Shown here: one piece after another, positions 39,004 through 39,203 of the stretch
Position numbering within the stretch: position 1 is the stretch's first letter
How the letters are laid out: every line of letters starts with the position of its first letter
Origin: Bryobacterales bacterium
GTDB taxonomy: Bacteria > Acidobacteriota > Terriglobia > Bryobacterales > Bryobacteraceae
Length of the DNA stretch: 39,203 nt
Reading direction: 5' to 3'
NCBI GenBank assembly: GCA_003167495.1
Contig: PMSX01000345.1
Location: forward strand, 1-39,203
Made by a program: the position numbers and the translations under genes
The notes under the pieces: generated by a model
Database searches by the model: none
Told to the model about the DNA's origin: nothing
The model's input: only the letters and a program-made list of their open reading frames with translations

Positions 39004-39203
39004 TCAAGCGCTCGAACCTTTGGCTTTTTGGACCTGTTCGCGGAGGTCGGCGAGAATCGGTTCGTCGGTAGGCAGCATGCGGCCGTCTTTCTTGAGGGCT
39101 TCGAGGATAGCGAGCGCGCGGGCGAGATCACCGAGCTTGTCGTAAGAAACCGCAAGGTCACGCTGGAGGTCGGCGCGGTTTGGTTCGGCTTGAGTCAGAC
39201 GTT
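39004..39203 (-). CDS. TPR-repeat protein, C-terminal end only
   Basis: The last 65 codons of a protein that enters from beyond the window's right edge and stops with TGA at 39004-39006. Visible residues include AEPNRADLQRDLAVSYDKLG and DLARALAILEALKKDGRMLP, the pattern of tetratricopeptide repeats common at the C terminus of large kinase-, caspase- or NTPase-type signalling proteins. The terminal part is a charged helix (DEPILADLREQVQKAKG). The nature of the N-terminal domain cannot be told from here. Confidence 0.7.
   Translation of the reverse strand, partial: RLTQAEPNRADLQRDLAVSYDKLGDLARALAILEALKKDGRMLPTDEPILADLREQVQKAKGSSA

Overview
The window (about 39.2 kb, GC-rich) reads as a chromosome segment of a motile, heterotrophic, Gram-negative soil-type bacterium. 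I infer Acidobacteriota, probably close to the Solibacter/Bryobacter group. The grounds are the mix of gene types: a flagellar cluster with P- and L-ring genes, an HpnI-like glycosyltransferase, a plant/cyanobacterial-type UDP-sulfoquinovose synthase, an RskA-like anti-sigma protein, an archaeal/fungal-type aspartate-semialdehyde dehydrogenase, and many small tandem duplications. The taxonomy is inference, since no rRNA gene is present.

Region 1 (1-1656, minus strand) holds the 5' part of a fatty acid desaturase that runs off the window and a secreted alpha/beta-hydrolase. Region 2 (1707-24492) is a large flagellar locus. Leftward from about 16.1 kb run fliK-flgD-flgE-fliO-fliP-fliQ-fliR-flhB-flhA-flhF-fliA-orf149-flgM-flgN-flgK-flgL. 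These encode hook-length control, hook assembly, the export gate, the placement GTPase, sigma-28, a membrane/HTH protein, anti-sigma-28, a chaperone candidate and the junction proteins. A near-consensus sigma-28 promoter sits immediately before flgM, so the last four genes can be expressed as a late module. Rightward from 16.4 kb run flgF-flgG-flgA-flgH-flgI-flgJ (distal rod, P ring, L ring). Then come fliS on the opposite strand, motA-motB, and a CheD-family protein in which the catalytic residues are replaced. Flagellin, FliD, the MS/C-ring genes, flgB/flgC and other chemotaxis genes are not in the window.

Region 3 (about 24.6-31.3 kb) holds envelope genes: a lytic transglycosylase, an ArnT-like GT-C glycosyltransferase, an HpnI/GT21-like glycosyltransferase, SQD1/SqdB, a small EamA/ArnE-like membrane protein and a membrane-anchored metallophosphoesterase. 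At 31309-31693 lies a 385-bp MITE-like element with 25-bp terminal inverted repeats and an exact 8-bp target duplication. It interrupted the last codons of the phosphoesterase gene, now supplies its stop codon, and carries a 54-codon membrane-protein ORF with a good ribosome binding site. An RskA-like anti-sigma protein with no adjacent sigma factor follows.

Region 4 (32.8-38.6 kb, minus strand) is a tightly packed lysine/diaminopimelate operon, dapE-like-asd-lysC-dapB-dapA-dapD. Most junctions are 1-4 nt overlaps or very short gaps. It covers aspartate to succinylated tetrahydrodipicolinate plus the desuccinylase; the aminotransferase and DapF are elsewhere. Upstream lie a large perfect hairpin (38900-38951) and the 3' end of a TPR protein that runs off the window.

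The most notable items are the CheD pseudoenzyme beside motAB, the mini-element with its small cargo ORF, the sigma-28 promoter of flgM, the uncharacterised orf149, and a recurring pattern of short tandem duplications in spacers and coding ends.
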